Of a stretch of DNA of 64,000 nt, positions 54,504 to 63,370 are shown one piece after another. The stretch spans positions 2,046,001-2,110,000 of the forward strand of contig NZ_CP025198.1 of the NCBI RefSeq assembly GCF_003325455.1, given 5' to 3'. Position 1 is the stretch's first letter; the number at the start of each line of letters is the position of its first letter. The stretch comes from Acidipropionibacterium virtanenii. GTDB taxonomy: Bacteria; Actinomycetota; Actinomycetes; Propionibacteriales; Propionibacteriaceae. The notes under the pieces were generated by a model. It had not been told where the DNA came from. It was given only the letters and a program-made list of their open reading frames with translations, and searched no databases. The position numbers and the translations under genes are program-made.

Positions 54504-55459
54504 GTACGCCGGCAGACCTCACCGGGAGCGGTGACGGGCGCTCTGTCTGGCAACGGATCCGCGGCCGTCAGGGGCGCAATCTGTGGTTCGCGGTGTTCGT
54601 CACGCCGTTCCTGGTGGGGCTGCTGGTCTTCGTCTACATCCCGATCGTCTGGAGCGCCTACCTGTCGTTCTTCGACGCCCGGGCGACCATCAGGCCGACG
54701 AGATTCGTCGGCCTGGCCAATTATGAGTACCTGCTGGGCGATCAGCTGTTCCGCGACTCGATGCTCACATTCATCGTCTTCGCGGCCGTCATCGTGCCGC
54801 TGACCTACGCCTGCTCGCTGGCGCTGGCCCTGATGCTGGACAATGTGGGCCGGTTCCGGGCCTTCTTCCGTTCGGTCTTCTTCATTCCCACCGCCTGTTC
54901 GTACGTGGTGGCGGCCATGGTCTGGCGGCTGTCCTTCTTCAACGGGGCCCGGTTCGGGTTCATCAACTCGCTGCTGCGCAGGCTCGGATTCGACGACGTC
55001 GACTGGTTGGGCGGGACGAACAACTGGTACTGGGTGGCTCTGGTCACGCTGAGGCTGTGGCTCCAGGTGGGCTACTACATGATCCTGCTCATCGCCGGCC
55101 TCAATCAGATCCCCACCGACACCTATGAGGCGGCCGCCATCGACGGCGCCTCGGGCTGGCGCCGGCTGCGGTACGTCACCCTGCCGCAGTTGCGCGCCAC
55201 CAGCGCGGCGGTGCTCATGCTGCTGCTCATCGGCGCCTTCCAGGCCTTCGACGAGTTCTACAACATGATGTCGACGGCCGGGTCCTACCCGCCCTACGCC
55301 CGGCCGCCACTGGTCCACCTCTACATGATCAGCGTCGGCGGCTCCCAGCAGGACCTGGGGCTGGGCGGTGCGGGCACCATGATCCTCACCGCCGTCATCG
55401 TCCTCTTCGGGGTGCTGCAGAACTGGTGGGTCACCCGGGCGGATCGGAGCAGGTCATGA
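54500..55459 (+). CDS. Sugar ABC transporter permease (MalF-like)
   Basis: A 319-residue inner-membrane permease with six helices and the EAA loop YEAAAIDGASGWRRLRYVTL (about 215-235) that docks on the ATPase. The start GTG overlaps the binding-protein stop (GTGA at 54500), and the stop overlaps the next permease. ORF frame continuity upstream is spurious. Confidence 0.9.
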   Translation: MSTPADLTGSGDGRSVWQRIRGRQGRNLWFAVFVTPFLVGLLVFVYIPIVWSAYLSFFDARATIRPTRFVGLANYEYLLGDQLFRDSMLTFIVFAAVIVPLTYACSLALALMLDNVGRFRAFFRSVFFIPTACSYVVAAMVWRLSFFNGARFGFINSLLRRLGFDDVDWLGGTNNWYWVALVTLRLWLQVGYYMILLIAGLNQIPTDTYEAAAIDGASGWRRLRYVTLPQLRATSAAVLMLLLIGAFQAFDEFYNMMSTAGSYPPYARPPLVHLYMISVGGSQQDLGLGGAGTMILTAVIVLFGVLQNWWVTRADRSRS

Positions 55460-56316
55460 GCGAGCAGAACGCCTCGGCACGGATGGTGCGCGGTCGCGGA
55501 GGGCGCGCCGCCCACACCCTGAAACTGGTGCTGCTGGCACTCCTTGCGGCGATCTGCCTGCTGCCCTTCTACGTCATCTTCCGCAACGCGTTCACCTCCG
55601 ACCAGGGATTCGTGTCGCCCCGGTGGAAGTGGCTGCCCGACAATCTGAGCCCCGACGTCATCAGCGCGCTGTTCACCGACTCCGACCTGGGGCTGCTATC
55701 GGCCATGGGCCATTCGGCGATCCAGTCGATCGGCCAGACGGCGCTCACGGTGATCGTGAGCTTCATGGCCGGCTACGGTCTCGCACGGTTCAGCAACAGG
55801 GCTGCCGGGGTGATCCTCAAGCTCACCGTGCTGACCCTGATGGTGCCCACCGCGGTGACCTTCGTGCCGAGCTTCATCATGACCAGCCAGTTCGGTTGGA
55901 TCGACTCCTACCGCGGCCTCATCATCCCCGTGATGTTCTCGGCCTTCGCCACCTACCTGTTCCGCCAGTCCCTGCTCAGCTTCCCCCGTGAGCTGGAGGA
56001 GGCGGCCGAGCTCGACGGGGCCAATCCGTGGACGGTGATGTGGCGGGTGGTGCTGCCGAACTCCATGGGAATCGTGGCGGCGGTCTCCACCATCACCTTC
56101 ATCGGCGCCTGGAACGCCTTCCTGTGGCCGCTGCTGGTCGCCCGCGACAGCACCCGCACCGTCCAGCTGACGCTGAGCCGATTCATGACCAGCCAGGGGG
56201 TCGACTACGCCCAGCTGTTCGCCGGGGCACTGGTGGCGATCATCCCGGTGGTCCTGGTCTTCCTGTTCCTGCAGCGCTACCTCGTCCAGGGGATGACGAC
56301 CTCGGGTCTGGACTGA
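55456..56316 (+). CDS. Sugar ABC transporter permease (MalG-like)
   Basis: A 286-residue permease with six helices and the EAA loop ELEEAAELDGANPWTVMWRV (about 180-200). It has ATGA overlap with the MalF-like gene. It pairs with that permease to form the channel. A decayed glycosyltransferase fragment follows directly, in the same frame after the stop. Confidence 0.9.
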   Translation: MSEQNASARMVRGRGGRAAHTLKLVLLALLAAICLLPFYVIFRNAFTSDQGFVSPRWKWLPDNLSPDVISALFTDSDLGLLSAMGHSAIQSIGQTALTVIVSFMAGYGLARFSNRAAGVILKLTVLTLMVPTAVTFVPSFIMTSQFGWIDSYRGLIIPVMFSAFATYLFRQSLLSFPRELEEAAELDGANPWTVMWRVVLPNSMGIVAAVSTITFIGAWNAFLWPLLVARDSTRTVQLTLSRFMTSQGVDYAQLFAGALVAIIPVVLVFLFLQRYLVQGMTTSGLD

Positions 56317-56571
56317 CGGTCCCTGTCCCCGGAGAAGGGCGCCGACACGGCGCTGCTGGCCTTCGCGCAGTTCCATCAGACAGATCCGGACGCCACTCTT
56401 CATGTTGTCGGCACCGGACCCGACAAACCGCTGCTGAAGCGGATGGCCTCGGAACTCCGTCTGACCTCGGCGACGCGGTTCTACGGGAGCGTCTCCGGAG
56501 CACTGCATCGGCGGGCCGGGGCGGCGAGTCCGGTGGTGATGGAGGCGATGGCCAGCGGGATTCCCTCATCG
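56317..56571 (+). pseudogene. Remnant of a GT4-family glycosyltransferase
   Basis: Translation after the permease stop gives SLSPEKGADTALLAFAQF, DATLHVVGTGPDKPLLKRMA and VVMEAMASGIP, recognisable pieces of the C-terminal domain of a group 1 glycosyltransferase. The N-terminal domain is absent and the usual loop between the SVSGALHRRA and SPVVMEA parts is shortened, so an internal deletion has occurred. There is no start codon or ribosome site. The rest up to the MFS gene (56606) shows nothing recognisable. Confidence 0.65.
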
Positions 56572-56606
56572 CCTCGGTTCGCCGGCCCCCGAAACCCGCT
56601 TCCGGC

Positions 56607-57944
56607 TCAGTCCAGCCCGGCGTCCAGCCTCTGGCTGCGCTCCCGGGCCCGGACATGCCGGGCGCTGGTGAGCAGCCCCGCGAGGGTGAGCAGACCGCCG
56701 ACCGCCACGTAGACCGAGACCCCCGACGAGTCGCCGAAGTATCGCAGCAGGGCGGTGGCGATGGAGGGCGACAGGCCGCCTCCGAGCACCGCTCCCAGGT
56801 TGTAGGAGAAGGCGACCCCCGAGTACCGGTGCTCGGGCCTGAACAGGTTCACGTAGTAGGCGGCCATCGGCCCGAAGACGAAGCTGAGCCCCACATAGGC
56901 GCCAATGACGGCCAGGTAGAGGGCGGGCACCGAACCGGTGTTGACGAGCCAGAAGTAGGGAAAGGCCCAGATCACCTGGAACAGGGCGCCGATACCCATG
57001 ATCCGCACCAGCCCGAACCTGTCGGCGAGCCGGCCGGCCACGAAGACGGCGATGAGCATGCCTCCCGAACCCGCCAGGCCCGACAGCAGGACGTCGCCCT
57101 GGGCGAAGCCGATGGTCTTGGCGGCGTAGGAGGTGGTGAAGGAGTTGACGATGAAGATGAACTGGTTGAAGCCCAGATTCACCAGGATGCCGGCGATCAG
57201 GAAGGGCAGGGAGTGGGCGAAGACCCCGGCCAGCGGGACCTTCTTCGTCCGCGACTCCGCCTGCATCGTCTGGAATTCCGGGCTCTCGCTCATCCCGATC
57301 CGCACCCACAGGCCGATGCCGATGAGGACGGCCGAGGCCAGGAAGGGGATCCTCCAGCCCCACTGGGCGAAGGCGTCGCCGGTGGTCAGGGCGACGATCT
57401 GGAAGGCGCCGATGCCCAGCAGGCTGCCGATCGGCGAACCCGCCGTCACCGCGGCCCCGAGAACCGCCTTGCGACCGGCCGGGGCGTGCTCGGTGACCAT
57501 GATGAAGGCCCCGCTCTGCTCGCCGCCCATGAAGACGCCCTGGAGGACCCGCAGGCTCACCAGCAGCACCGGAGCCCATGCGCCGACGGTGCCGTAGGTC
57601 GGCAACAGGCCCATGCAGACGGTGCAGGAACCGGTGGCCAGCAACGTGATGACGAGCATGGTCTTGCGTGAGACCCGGTCGCCGAAGTGGCCGAAGATGA
57701 TGCCGCCCAGAGGCCGGGAGACGAACCCGGCGCCGAAGGCCATGAAGGACTGCAGGGAACCCATCAGCGGATCCGACTGCGGAAAGAACAGATGGGGGAA
57801 GACGAGGCCGGAGGCCAGTCCGAAGATGAGGAAGTCGTAGAGCTCGATACCGGTGCCGAAGGCCCCGGCCAGTGCGATCCTGCGCATCTCGCGCGGAGGA
57901 GTCGGCCTCGACTGTGAGACCTGCTCCGACGCCAGTGTGGTCAT
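56607..57944 (-). CDS. MFS transporter, metabolite:H+ symporter (MHS) type
   Basis: A 445-residue protein with 12 predicted helices. GTGIELYDFLIFGLA in helix 1, SRPLGGIIFGHFGDRVSRKT between helices 2 and 3, and RVLQGVFMGGEQSGAFIMVT are signatures of the MHS group (proline/betaine, citrate, shikimate and similar carriers). The substrate is unknown. AAGGAGAA precedes the ATG. It is divergent from tetR; two CACAGTGTG sites lie 29-58 bases upstream. Confidence 0.9.
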   Translation of the reverse strand: MTTLASEQVSQSRPTPPREMRRIALAGAFGTGIELYDFLIFGLASGLVFPHLFFPQSDPLMGSLQSFMAFGAGFVSRPLGGIIFGHFGDRVSRKTMLVITLLATGSCTVCMGLLPTYGTVGAWAPVLLVSLRVLQGVFMGGEQSGAFIMVTEHAPAGRKAVLGAAVTAGSPIGSLLGIGAFQIVALTTGDAFAQWGWRIPFLASAVLIGIGLWVRIGMSESPEFQTMQAESRTKKVPLAGVFAHSLPFLIAGILVNLGFNQFIFIVNSFTTSYAAKTIGFAQGDVLLSGLAGSGGMLIAVFVAGRLADRFGLVRIMGIGALFQVIWAFPYFWLVNTGSVPALYLAVIGAYVGLSFVFGPMAAYYVNLFRPEHRYSGVAFSYNLGAVLGGGLSPSIATALLRYFGDSSGVSVYVAVGGLLTLAGLLTSARHVRARERSQRLDAGLD

Positions 57945-57972
57945 GTGGGTTCTCCTTGATGGGTCCGACCGC

Positions 57973-58002
57973 CACAGTGTGCCGGATCGCCGTCACAGTG
58001 TG
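57973..58002. repeat. Two palindromic CACAGTGTG sites spaced 21 bp upstream of the MFS gene
   Basis: CACAGTGTG occurs at 57973-57981 and 57994-58002. Each is a palindrome around a central G. The 21-bp period puts both on the same helix face. They sit in the MFS promoter region and differ from the TetR operator. Confidence 0.55.
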
Positions 58003-58087
58003 GATTCGCGTCTCACATCCCAATCCTCTGCTCACCGCCCTCGGAGCAGATGCGGAGCGGCTGCGATCACTGCCTGAACCCCTGCTC

Positions 58088-58132
58088 TTGACATTGACTG
58101 AACTCACGTTCAACATATTGAACGTGAGTTCA
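58088..58132 (+). promoter_or_regulatory. tetR promoter with perfect double-palindrome operator
   Basis: Consensus -35 TTGACA (58088-58093), 17-base spacer, and -10 CAACAT (58111-58116), 7 bases before GTG 58124. A perfect 15-bp inverted repeat (58099-58113 with 58118-58132, 4-base spacer) covers the spacer, -10 and start. Each arm is itself a smaller palindrome, TGAAC-N4-GTTCA, so two TetR dimers could bind. Confidence 0.85.
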
Positions 58133-58759
58133 AACACTGCTGATCTCCTGCCCCGGGCGCGCATCCGCCTGGCGGCTCTGGAATTGTTCGGTCAGCAGGG
58201 CTTCGACAGGACGACGATCCGCCAGATCGCCTCACGCGCCGGCGTCTCCCCCGGACTTGTCATTCACCACTTCGGCAGCAAGAAGGAGCTCAAGGAGGCC
58301 TGCGACGCCCACGCGCTGGAGGTCTTCAGGCAGAAGAGCGTCTACCTGCAGGAGTCCGGGCCGATGCCCAGCCTGCAGTCCTTCCTGGATGACAACCCGG
58401 AGCTCTGGACGGTGGCCAACTACCTCGTGCAGGAACTGCGGGCAGGCGGCGAGACGGCCCAGCAGGCCTACGACCTGTTCTGCTCCTACAGCGAGGAGAT
58501 GGTCACCCGCGCCGCGGACGCCGGGATGCTCGTCCTGCCCGAGGACAGACAGGCCGCCATCGCACTGATGACGACCTGGAGCATCGGCGTCCTGGTGCTC
58601 GGCGACCTGTTCGCCCGCCGCCTCGGCGGCGAGCGCCTCGACGACCCGGAGGTGATGCGGCGGTACAGCTCGGTGGTCATCGAACTCCTGAGCACCGGCG
58701 TCTTCACCGAGTCCTACGCCTCCCTGCTGCGAAGTGTCATCCACCCCACGACAGGATGA
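58124..58759 (+). CDS. TetR-family transcriptional regulator
   Basis: A 211-residue repressor. The N-terminal helix-turn-helix reads ALELFGQQGFDRTTIRQIAS then RAGVSPGLVIHHFGSKKELK (about 18-57). The C-terminal ligand domain is unique. The GTG at 58124 lies inside a perfect double palindrome and 7 bases after its -10, so the mRNA is likely leaderless and self-repressed. It leads the operon with an ABC exporter (18-base gap), and may also affect the divergent MFS gene. Confidence 0.9.
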   Translation: MSSNTADLLPRARIRLAALELFGQQGFDRTTIRQIASRAGVSPGLVIHHFGSKKELKEACDAHALEVFRQKSVYLQESGPMPSLQSFLDDNPELWTVANYLVQELRAGGETAQQAYDLFCSYSEEMVTRAADAGMLVLPEDRQAAIALMTTWSIGVLVLGDLFARRLGGERLDDPEVMRRYSSVVIELLSTGVFTESYASLLRSVIHPTTG

Positions 58760-58776
58760 CCGGCTAAGGAGTCGGA

Positions 58777-59742
58777 ATGAACGACAACGTCATCGAGATC
58801 CACGATCTCGTCAAGACATTCGGAAAGGTCCGGGCCCTCGACGGGCTCGAACTCACGGTGCCCCAGGGCGGCGTGAGAGGCTTCCTCGGACCCAACGGGG
58901 CCGGAAAGTCCACCACCATCAGGGTGCTGCTCGGGCTGCTGCGGGCCGACTCCGGCTCCGTCCGGCTGCTGGGCGGCGACCCGTGGTCGCAGGCCGCCCG
59001 GCTTCACCGCCGGCTGGCCTACGTGCCCGGCGAGGTGGACCTGTGGCCCAACCTCACCGGCGGGCAGACCATCGATCTGCTCGGACGCTCCCGGGGAGGC
59101 CTGGACCGGGCCCGTCGCGACGAGCTCATCGAGCGATTCGAACTCGATCCGCGCCGCAAGGCCCGTGCCTACTCCAAGGGCAACCGTCAGAAGGTCGCCC
59201 TCATCGCCGCCCTGTCCGGCGACGCGGAACTGCTGCTCCTCGACGAACCGACCTCCGGCCTGGACCCGCTCATGGAGCACGTCTTCACCGAGGTGATCCG
59301 CGAGCAGGTCCGGCGCGGTCGCACGGTGCTGCTGTCCAGCCACATCCTGTCGGAGGTCGAGGAGCTGTGCGACTCGGTCTCCATCATCAAGACCGGACGA
59401 ATCGTCGAGACCGGCACCATGGCGCAGCTGCAGCGCCTCCACCGGCTCGATGTCGCCGCGGAGGTGGACCGGGCGCCGATCGGACTGGAGAACATCGACG
59501 GGGTCCACGACGTCGTCATCGACCGGACGACCGTGCGCGCCCACGTCGAGACCACCGGCCTGCCCGCACTGCTGGCCGAGCTCACCCGGTGCGGGGTGCG
59601 CTCGCTCACCTCGACCCCGCCCAGCCTCGAGGAGCTCTTCCTGCGCCACTACGGCGGCACGGGGCAGGACTCCGCAGAGCAGCAGGATTCTGCACGACGC
59701 CGCGGCGCGCGCCACGCACTGCCCGAGAAGGCGACACGATGA
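58777..59742 (+). CDS. ABC exporter ATP-binding protein (drug-resistance type)
   Basis: A 321-residue ATPase with Walker [19 protein letters not shown], signature [15 protein letters not shown], Walker [13 protein letters not shown] and the H-loop [10 protein letters not shown]. It resembles DrrA-like and tetronasin-resistance ATPases. AAGGAGT precedes the ATG. It overlaps the permease by 4 bases. Likely induced when a ligand releases the TetR repressor. Confidence 0.92.
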   Translation: MNDNVIEIHDLVKTFGKVRALDGLELTVPQGGVRGFLGPNGAGKSTTIRVLLGLLRADSGSVRLLGGDPWSQAARLHRRLAYVPGEVDLWPNLTGGQTIDLLGRSRGGLDRARRDELIERFELDPRRKARAYSKGNRQKVALIAALSGDAELLLLDEPTSGLDPLMEHVFTEVIREQVRRGRTVLLSSHILSEVEELCDSVSIIKTGRIVETGTMAQLQRLHRLDVAAEVDRAPIGLENIDGVHDVVIDRTTVRAHVETTGLPALLAELTRCGVRSLTSTPPSLEELFLRHYGGTGQDSAEQQDSARRRGARHALPEKATR

Positions 59743-61340
59743 GCACCCTCATCGGCACCGGCACCTCGCTGCGCGCCGGCCTGCGACGCGACCGCGTCTT
59801 CTGGATCTGCTGGGTCGTCCTGCTGGCCTCCTTGCCACCGCTCAACGCCGTCAAGTACGACGATCTGGTGCCGGCCGGCACCGATCCCCGTACGGCGCTG
59901 GGGCCGCTGGTCGCCAACCCGTCGATGCAGGCCCTGCTCGGCCCCGCCTTCAACCCGTGGACGAAGGGCGGGTTCACCTTCTGGCGGGTCGGCGGGTTCA
60001 CGGCGATGTTCGCCGGGATGATGACCGGCTTCGCCATCGTCCGCGCCACCCGCGCCGAGGAGGAGAACGGACGGCTCGAACTGGTGCGGGCCGGGGCCAT
60101 CGGCCGCCATGCGCCGCTGATGTCCGGACTGCTGGAATCGGCACTCGGCTCCCTGGCCGCCGGACTCGCCACCGCCCTGGTGTGCATCGCCACCGGGCTG
60201 GGGCTGCGCGGTTCGTGGGCCGGAGGGCTCGCCGTGGCGGCCTGCGGGCTGGTGATGGCCGGCTTCGGAGCCGTGCTGTCGCAGGTCTTCGAGACCGCCC
60301 GCAGCGCCCGCGCCTGGACTCTCGGTGTCGTCTTCGGCGGCATGTTCCTGCTGCGCATGATGATCGACGGGGCCGGCGAGGCCCATGCCGGACTGCGATG
60401 GGCGGTACCGCTGGAGTGGGGGCTGCTCATCCGGCCGTGGGCCGGCGAGCGCTGGTGGGCGGCGCTGCTGCCCGTCGGGCTGTTCGTCATGCTTGCCGGG
60501 CTGGCACTGAGACTGGAGTCGGTCCGCGACCACGGCGCCGGACTGCGATCGGCACGGCCGGGTCCGGCCCGTGCCGCCGGCTATCTCGGCGGCCCCCTCG
60601 GTCTGTCCTGGCGGCTTCAGCGCAATGGGTTGGCAGGCTGGGCCGTCGGCCTGCTGGTGGCGGCCGCGGGAACCGGGTCGATCATCGCCCAGACGGGCAC
60701 CTCGCTGGCCGGCAACGCCGACCTGTCGAGCTATCTGGAGCACATCGGAGGATCCGACGACTTCATGGTGTCCTTCTTCGTCACCATGCTCGGCATCCTC
60801 TCCGGTGTGGCCGCCGTCATGGTGGTATCCGTCATCGGACGCCTCCACTCCGAGGAGGCGCGCGGCCGGATCGAACCACTTCTCGCCGCCTCGACGACTC
60901 GCTGGCGGGTGGTCGGCTCCCATCTGCTGTGGGCGGTGCTCGCACCGCTCGCCGTGATGACCGGAGTCGGCGCCCTGCTGGCCGTGCCGCGCGCCCGATC
61001 CGCCTCGGACTGGGCTCTGGTCGGTCAGTACGTCCGCTCTGCAACGGCACTGTCCCCCGGTCTGCTGCTCGTCTGCGGAGTCGCGCTGCTGCTGGTGGGA
61101 TGGTGGCCGCGGCTGTTCGGGCTGGCCTGGGCGGTCATCGGCTGGACCCTGTTCACCACCTGGTTCTCGGCGATCATCAGCCTGCCCGGCTGGATGGTGA
61201 AACTCCAGCCCTGGGGGTATCTGTCCCATCTGCCCCGCGACACCATGAGCTGGACGCCGTTCCTCGTCGAGACGGGGATCGCGGCAGCTCTTGTCGCCCT
61301 CGGCCTGGCCGGATACCGGCGGCGCGACATTCCCGCCTGA
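59739..61340 (+). CDS. ABC exporter permease (double-length polyketide/antibiotic export type)
   Basis: A 533-residue membrane protein with about twelve helices arranged as two similar halves ([20 protein letters not shown] at about 100-120; [18 protein letters not shown] at about 365-382), as in the TnrB3-like exporters. Each half carries the acidic E-E/R-E-P type loop. It works with the ATPase upstream. The exported compound is unknown. A 17-base segment at its end is duplicated over the stop codon (61328-61363). Confidence 0.88.
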   Translation: MSTLIGTGTSLRAGLRRDRVFWICWVVLLASLPPLNAVKYDDLVPAGTDPRTALGPLVANPSMQALLGPAFNPWTKGGFTFWRVGGFTAMFAGMMTGFAIVRATRAEEENGRLELVRAGAIGRHAPLMSGLLESALGSLAAGLATALVCIATGLGLRGSWAGGLAVAACGLVMAGFGAVLSQVFETARSARAWTLGVVFGGMFLLRMMIDGAGEAHAGLRWAVPLEWGLLIRPWAGERWWAALLPVGLFVMLAGLALRLESVRDHGAGLRSARPGPARAAGYLGGPLGLSWRLQRNGLAGWAVGLLVAAAGTGSIIAQTGTSLAGNADLSSYLEHIGGSDDFMVSFFVTMLGILSGVAAVMVVSVIGRLHSEEARGRIEPLLAASTTRWRVVGSHLLWAVLAPLAVMTGVGALLAVPRARSASDWALVGQYVRSATALSPGLLLVCGVALLLVGWWPRLFGLAWAVIGWTLFTTWFSAIISLPGWMVKLQPWGYLSHLPRDTMSWTPFLVETGIAAALVALGLAGYRRRDIPA

Positions 61341-61363
61341 GGACAGCATTCCCGCCTGAGGAC
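61328..61363 (+). repeat. Short tandem duplication over the permease stop codon
   Basis: CATTCCCGCCTGAGGAC occurs at 61328-61344 and 61347-61363 (period 19). The first copy contains the natural stop (TGA 61338-61340). Confidence 0.85.
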
Positions 61364-61371
61364 GCAGCGGC

Positions 61372-61397
61372 GCCCGGTCACCTGGAGGTGACCGGGC
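61372..61397. terminator. Bidirectional terminator between the ABC exporter and acsA
   Basis: A perfect 11-bp stem (61372-61382 with 61387-61397) with a TGGA loop sits between convergent genes. Confidence 0.75.
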
Positions 61398-61408
61398 ACC
61401 GTCGACTC

Positions 61409-63298
61409 TCAGTCGTTCTCCAGGGTGGACAGGTCCCCCTCGTCCTGGCCCAGCGCCCGGGCCCTCAGCACCCGGCGCATGATCTTGCCCGAGCGGGTCT
61501 TGGGCAACTTGTCGACGAACTCGACGGCCTCGGGCTTGGCGATCGGCGACAGATGCTCCGAGACGTGGGAGCGGATGTCGCCGACCAGCTCCCTGGATCC
61601 CTCATAGCCGTTGGCCAGCACCGCCACGACGTGGATCGCATTGCCCTTGACCTCGTGCGGCAGGCCGATCGCCGCGCACTCTGCGACCGCCGGGTGCGAG
61701 TTCACCGCGGCCTCCACCTCGGCGGTGCCGATGCGATGGCCCGAGACCTTGATGACGTCGTCGGTGCGACCGATGATCCACACATAGCCGTCCTCGTCGA
61801 CGCGCGCCGAGTCCCCGGTGAGGTAGTACCCCGGGTACTTCGACCAGTAGGTCTCCACATAGCGCTCCGGCTCCTTGAACAGGGTCCGCAGCATCGAGGG
61901 CCACGGATTCTTCAGCACCAGGAAGCCGTCGGTGCCCGGCGGCACCTCATGGCCCTCCTCGTCGAGTACGGCCACCGCCTGACCGGGGATCGGCTTGCCG
62001 GCCGAGCCGGGTTTCTTGGGCATCGCGGGCAGGCTCGTCACCTGCATCGCGCCGGTCTCGGTCTGCCACCAGTTGTCGATGACCGCGCACCGCCGTTGCC
62101 CGACGACGTCATGGAACCAGCGCCAGGCCTCCGGGTTGAGCGGCTCCCCGGCGCTCACCAGGATTCGTAGGCTCGAGGTGTCATGCTTGGTGACCCAGGC
62201 GTCCCCGAAGCGCATCAGGGTACGGATCGCCGTGGGAGCGGTGAACATGCCGTTGATGCCGTAGCGCTCCACCAACTGCCACCAGACGTCCGGATACGGG
62301 TAGACCGGGCTGCCCTCCGCCATGAAGGCGGTGGCGCCCCGGATCAGCGGTGCGTAGATGACGTAGGAGGTGCCGGTGATCCAGCCCGGATCGGCGGTAC
62401 ACCACCACCGGTCCGCCTCGTGGATGTCCAGACAGTTCTTCATCGTCGAGGACAGGTGCACCTGATAGCCGCCGTGGGTGTGCACGGCCGCCTTCGGCTT
62501 GCCGGTCGATCCCGAGGTGTAGAGGATGAACAGCGGATCCTCGGCGTCGACCTGCACCGTCTCGCAGTGGCCCTGGGCGATCGGCAGCCGGGCGAGTTCG
62601 TGGTACCAGTGGTCACGGGTGGGATCCATCGTCACCTCGGTGCCGGTGTTGCGCACCACGATGACGTTCTCGACGCTCGGGGAGAACTTCACCGCGTCGT
62701 CGACGATCTGCTTCATCGGGAACACCGAACCGTTGATCCACGACCCGTCGACGGTGATCACCAACTTCGACTCCGAGTCGTCGATGCGGGCGTTGAGGGC
62801 CTCCGAGGAATATCCGGCGAAGACCACCGAGTGGATCGCACCGATCTTGGCACAGGCCAGCATCGCGAAGTAGATCTCCGGGATTCGCGGCAGGTAGATG
62901 GTGACGACGTCGCCCTTCTCCACACCCATCGAGCGCAGGATGTTGGCCATCTGCTCGACCTCGCGGTTGAGCGAGAAGTAGGAGAAGGTCCGCACCTTCG
63001 AGGTGTCCTCCCCCACCCAGATGAGCGCCAGCTTGTTGCGCCGAGCGGTGGTCAGATGACGGTCGACGGCGTTGGTGACGATATTGGTCCTGGCCCCGGT
63101 GAACCAGTGGTAGAAGGGGGCCTGTGAGTCGTCGAGCACCTTCTCCCAGGGCTTCGACCATTCGAGTTCGGCGGCCTCCTGCTCCCAGAAGGCGACCGGG
63201 TCGGCACCCGCGGTGGCCAGCAGTCCCTCCCAGTCCTGGACATTGGCCTCGTCCAGCACCTCCTGGGGCGGGCGGATCAGGGCGTTGTCATCGGTCAT
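61409..63298 (-). CDS. acsA: Acetyl-CoA synthetase (AMP-forming)
   Basis: Activates acetate (or possibly propionate) to the acyl-CoA through an acyl-AMP. The 629 residues include the P-loop LFILYTSGSTGKPKAAVHTH (about 253-272), NWWQTETGAM, YYLTGDSARVDEDGYVWIIG with the ribose-binding Asp, and the catalytic, acetylation-controlled Lys in RSGKIMRR (about 605). GAGGAGG precedes the ATG. A close paralogue lies directly upstream on the same strand. Confidence 0.93.
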   Translation of the reverse strand: MTDDNALIRPPQEVLDEANVQDWEGLLATAGADPVAFWEQEAAELEWSKPWEKVLDDSQAPFYHWFTGARTNIVTNAVDRHLTTARRNKLALIWVGEDTSKVRTFSYFSLNREVEQMANILRSMGVEKGDVVTIYLPRIPEIYFAMLACAKIGAIHSVVFAGYSSEALNARIDDSESKLVITVDGSWINGSVFPMKQIVDDAVKFSPSVENVIVVRNTGTEVTMDPTRDHWYHELARLPIAQGHCETVQVDAEDPLFILYTSGSTGKPKAAVHTHGGYQVHLSSTMKNCLDIHEADRWWCTADPGWITGTSYVIYAPLIRGATAFMAEGSPVYPYPDVWWQLVERYGINGMFTAPTAIRTLMRFGDAWVTKHDTSSLRILVSAGEPLNPEAWRWFHDVVGQRRCAVIDNWWQTETGAMQVTSLPAMPKKPGSAGKPIPGQAVAVLDEEGHEVPPGTDGFLVLKNPWPSMLRTLFKEPERYVETYWSKYPGYYLTGDSARVDEDGYVWIIGRTDDVIKVSGHRIGTAEVEAAVNSHPAVAECAAIGLPHEVKGNAIHVVAVLANGYEGSRELVGDIRSHVSEHLSPIAKPEAVEFVDKLPKTRSGKIMRRVLRARALGQDEGDLSTLEND

Positions 63299-63370
63299 GC
63301 GTCCTCCTCGTTGCGAATGCGTGATAGCTGATGAGCGGATCGGCCGGACGAGCCGGCCGGGAACCGGTGG

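Noticed and set aside
63342-63358. A terminator between the two acetyl-CoA synthetase genes
   Set aside because: GGCCGG/CCGGCC is only a 6-bp stem in GC-rich DNA and the genes are probably co-transcribed.
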